Made by a program: the position numbers and the translations under genes. From positions 65,212,707 to 65,276,706 of the forward strand of contig CM064420.1 of the NCBI GenBank assembly GCA_032690845.1: DNA of 64,000 bases. The letters are read 5' to 3'. Origin of the DNA: Eleusine coracana subsp. coracana (taxonomy: Eukaryota > Streptophyta > Magnoliopsida > Poales > Poaceae). Shown in pieces: positions 61,401 through 64,000 of the stretch. Below the pieces are notes generated by a model that did no database searches, had not been told where the DNA came from, and worked only from the letters and a program-made list of their open reading frames with translations. Positions within the stretch are counted from its first letter, which is position 1. Each line of letters starts with the position of its first letter.

Positions 61401-62678
61401 CTTTTTTTCCATAGGGTGCAATCACTCAGTTATCAGAACAGATAACGACATTGAATGAAAGGATGGATGAGTTTACCTCTCGCGTTGAAGAACTCAATTC
61501 AAAATTTACAGTGAAGAAACTTTCACCAAGTCAGCAGAATTTAGCTCTCTCAAATGATGCTTGTAATGGTTCCACGCCTACAAATCTCTTCGTTTCTCAG
61601 TTAGGCAATGGTACTCTGATACCTCACTCGTCATCATCAAACCAACTTTTGAAAGAGTCACCAATGACTGAAGAGGTATCCCTGGCTCCTTCCCTCTCAA
61701 TTCCCTTGATTTATTGAAACTAGGTAACAATTTTGCCTGTACTGTGAGATGTCTACAGTAGTACAGTTGCATATTTGAAACTATTCAACTAGAGCTTTGG
61801 CTTTGTCATGGGCATAAAGGCCAATACTACCATTTTCCCAATCAGGAAAAAGGGCCGAGGTATGAGGTTTGACTGCTATGAAGTGATGACACTATGATCA
61901 TTATACTCAAGACTAGTAACATTAAAAAACATTTATCTGGTAGTTCCCAACTTCCCATCATCCCTGTATCGTTGAAAGTTTAGTTGCGTTACTATATTTT
62001 AGGTACACTTTTTCAGAGCTTCTGAGAATTTTCATGTAAAACTAGTCAATGTTATCAGTATTTGCTTAAATTCGGGCTCATGATTTTAGATTGAACTGAG
62101 AGAAATTGTTGAAACCTCAGAAGCAAATGGTTAAAATAAATAGTGTAGGATCTCATTGTCTGCAGGTGTCGTCAAATCAAAGACAAGGGACACAAATTTG
62201 ATCTAGTCTGAAACAAATGAAAAAGAGAAGCATCAGATCTAATTTCATTTCCTAAGTACTGGTGGTGGTACAGTTAACAGTGATCTCAAGTAGTTTTGTG
62301 GGAGTCGACTAGTATTTTGATTGCAAAATACACATACTGATTACAATGGGTTCATTCTGTTCCTGTAATTCTCTTATTGTGACACATACTTTTTATAGAT
62401 TTTGACATGACATTCTACTTTTAATGCTTTGTTGCCTAAACAGATTCTTATCTTTGTTTCCTAAATAGATTATGATCATATCAAGAGGCCAGCGTCAAGT
62501 AATACATCAGCTGGATAACCTTACCAGCCTGCTTCATGAGCATTTGGTCTTGACACGCCAAGCAAATGCTGCCAGCAAGAACCGACTTCTGGATATGGAC
62601 ACGGCCATCTGTCCACTTATTTTCCTGACTGTTGGCAGCGTTGCATATTTCATGTACAAGAGTCTCAGCCGGAACTGA
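58465..62678 (+). CDS. TTM: triphosphate tunnel metalloenzyme with uridine kinase-like domain (TTM1/TTM2 type), 11 coding exons, 652 aa
   Basis: Exons: 58465-58801, 59091-59205, 59287-59482, 59601-59714, 59862-60035, 60390-60584, 60710-60832, 60948-61060, 61179-61299, 61415-61675 and 62469-62678; all phases join. Order of domains: a uridine kinase-like P-loop domain with GPSGAGKT at residues 72-79; a CYTH/triphosphate tunnel domain (about 240-420; TYDIYLLPPGEDPE, FEVSVRLLGGLMALGY); a coiled-coil segment (TQLSEQITTLNERMDEFTSR); and a C-terminal membrane segment (AICPLIFLTVGSVAYFMYKS) before SRN, fitting a tail anchor. Arabidopsis homologues are pyrophosphatases on the mitochondrial outer membrane with roles in immunity and senescence. 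The uridine kinase reaction itself is not established for this group. MEQNDSMAD is the start because the upstream frame is leader. Confidence 0.94.
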
Positions 62679-63749
62679 CGAAGTGATAGTGAATCAGCCA
62701 AAGCATGCTGCCCCGAGTCTCTCGGTCGCTCACCATGAGTCTGCTCAAGGAACGTAGGAAGGCAACCATCTCAACTGATCTGCAGTAATCCAGACAACAT
62801 ACTGATATTCTATCTTGCAAGTTAAAGAATGACTGGCCTCGACATCATTTCGACCAGGAGGACCGTGTCTAACATTTTACAGTCTCAAACTCATATACCA
62901 GTATAAGTAACAAAATTTCCGTATTGAGGGAATGCATTGTCTGTAACGGATACTGGGAATCGGAATCCCCGGTAACCAATAAATTTTGACGATAATGTAA
63001 TCCTTACATAATATCAGCGGAATTTTGAGAATAAGTATAGGGATATTTTTGTTGAATGGTCAACCAGAGTTTATCTTTCCTGAGTATAGGAATTTTGACG
63101 CCTGTCTAGTTAGATTGTCCTGAGTTAACAATGTAATGTTGTAGTGCTGCGTAACGTTCAACCAGGGTTGTGCAAGTCCTTATCTTTCCTGAAAGAGAGT
63201 CGCACAAGATAAGGACTATGTGGAACTGTTCGTGCAAGTCCTTATATTTCCTGGGTTGTTCAACCTGGCGTCACACACACCAGCTGAAAATAAATAAGTG
63301 AATTGCTAATTTTTAGCTGAAAGTTTGGGTAATTTTCAGTCACCTTTTTGAGCCATTAGATCTATACAAAAGAAAAATTAAACACAAAATAAAAAACCAT
63401 TAACGAAAAGCTTTCAGCTGATTGAAAGTTAGAAAATATAAATAAATCAAGAAAACCGGAATTCGTGAAACGAACGCTGCTTCAGATACCCAAATTGAAA
63501 GGGTGAAGTTGTTATTGGGCTCCAACTACTTTGGGCTTTAGGCGTGGCCTACCGTGCAAATCACGGTGATCCACTCTAGGGGCCCGCCCGTCTCCTTCAC
63601 CAGCAGAGTCCAAACCCAATGGGAAACCGCAATTATAAATCTGGCATCGTCTGACGTCGTTTCCACATCCGAAGTGCTGCCGCCTCCTCTCCTCGCAGTT
63701 CCCCTCTCTCGTGATCCTCTAGGGTTCAAGGGTTGCTTCTCTGCTCGAG
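62679..63749. other. spacer between TTM and RBX1
   Basis: 3' UTR of the TTM gene, then a pair of similar phrases GTGCAAGTCCTTAT.TTTCCTG at about 63170 and 63231. A MITE lies at 63297-63440 and the RBX1 leader follows. Confidence 0.45.
63297..63440. mobile_element. MITE, CTTTCA family, copy 5 (inverted)
   Basis: Starts TGAATTGCTAATTTTTAGCTG, contains TTTTCAGTCACC and CCATTAGATCTA, and ends CTTTCAGCTGATTGAAAGTTAG-like sequence. Slightly shorter than the other copies. Confidence 0.7.
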
Positions 63750-64000
63750 ATGGACAAGGGCGGCGTCGCCGTGGCTCCGGCCCCGGCCTCCTCCTCCTGC
63801 GCCGGCGGCGGTTGTAAGAAGGACAAGCGCTTCGAGATCAAGAAGTGGAACGCCGTCTCCCTATGGGCCTGGGGTACGGACCCGAACCTAATCCCTCTCG
63901 CTGCTCTTCGGTTTGTTTGCGCTTGAAATTCCTGCGATCTGATGCGATTTCATCCTCGTTTTGCCGTGATTTTGCAGACATCGTGGTGGACAACTGCGCC
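63750..64000 (+). CDS. RBX1: RING-box protein 1 (RBX1), 5' part only, cut by window end
   Basis: Exon 1 is 63750-63873 and exon 2 starts at 63978 and leaves the window. RBX1 is the RING subunit of cullin-RING ubiquitin ligases; it holds the cullin and recruits the E2. Visible: a variable Ala/Pro/Ser-rich N-terminus (DKGGVAVAPAPASSSCAGGG), then the highly conserved cullin-binding strand KRFEIKKWNAVSLWAW and DIVVDNCA, which carries the first zinc-binding Cys of the RING-H2 domain. The rest of the RING lies outside the window. The intron is 104 bases with a GT..AG border and phase 1. Confidence 0.93.

Overview
This is nuclear DNA from a grass, probably a panicoid such as sorghum. Genes have introns with GT..AG borders. 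Several first exons are very GC-rich, as is typical of grasses. The spacers hold grass-type repeats: Stowaway- and Tourist-like MITEs, a tRNA-derived Au-like SINE, a hAT MITE and a miniature LTR retrotransposon. The species is inferred; only the lineage is well supported.

Left third (about 0.3-19.6 kb, all minus strand): an alpha/beta hydrolase gene, then a tandem cluster of monodehydroascorbate reductase (MDHAR) genes. The distal copy (16163-19561) is intact and encodes a C-terminal membrane anchor with a basic tail, as in peroxisomal-membrane MDHAR. The proximal copy (2799-7655) keeps every exon and phase, but its tail is frameshifted and runs through a 35-base C tract. Between and inside the copies lie a relic of a third MDHAR 5' end, two degenerate tandem copies of Argonaute PIWI-domain exons, a pair of about 1.2 kb inverted repeat arms, nested foldback repeats and a hAT MITE. 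One arm sits in intron 2 of the proximal MDHAR gene.

Middle (19.6-42 kb): an AT-rich block that may be a Helitron-like element, an intronless PPR gene (+), a two-exon Dof transcription factor gene (-), and long gene-poor stretches with MITEs, a LINE remnant and a tandem array of about 430 bp units.

Right third (42.3-64 kb): a small single-pass membrane protein gene (+), a universal stress protein gene (-) whose 3.8 kb third intron carries a complete miniature LTR element with 5 bp target duplications, the chloroplast carbamoyl-phosphate synthase small subunit gene (+), a triphosphate tunnel metalloenzyme gene of the TTM1/TTM2 type (+), and the first exons of RBX1 (+), cut by the window end. 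The genes are separate housekeeping or regulatory units, not an operon. The only functional cluster is the MDHAR pair, which acts in ascorbate recycling.
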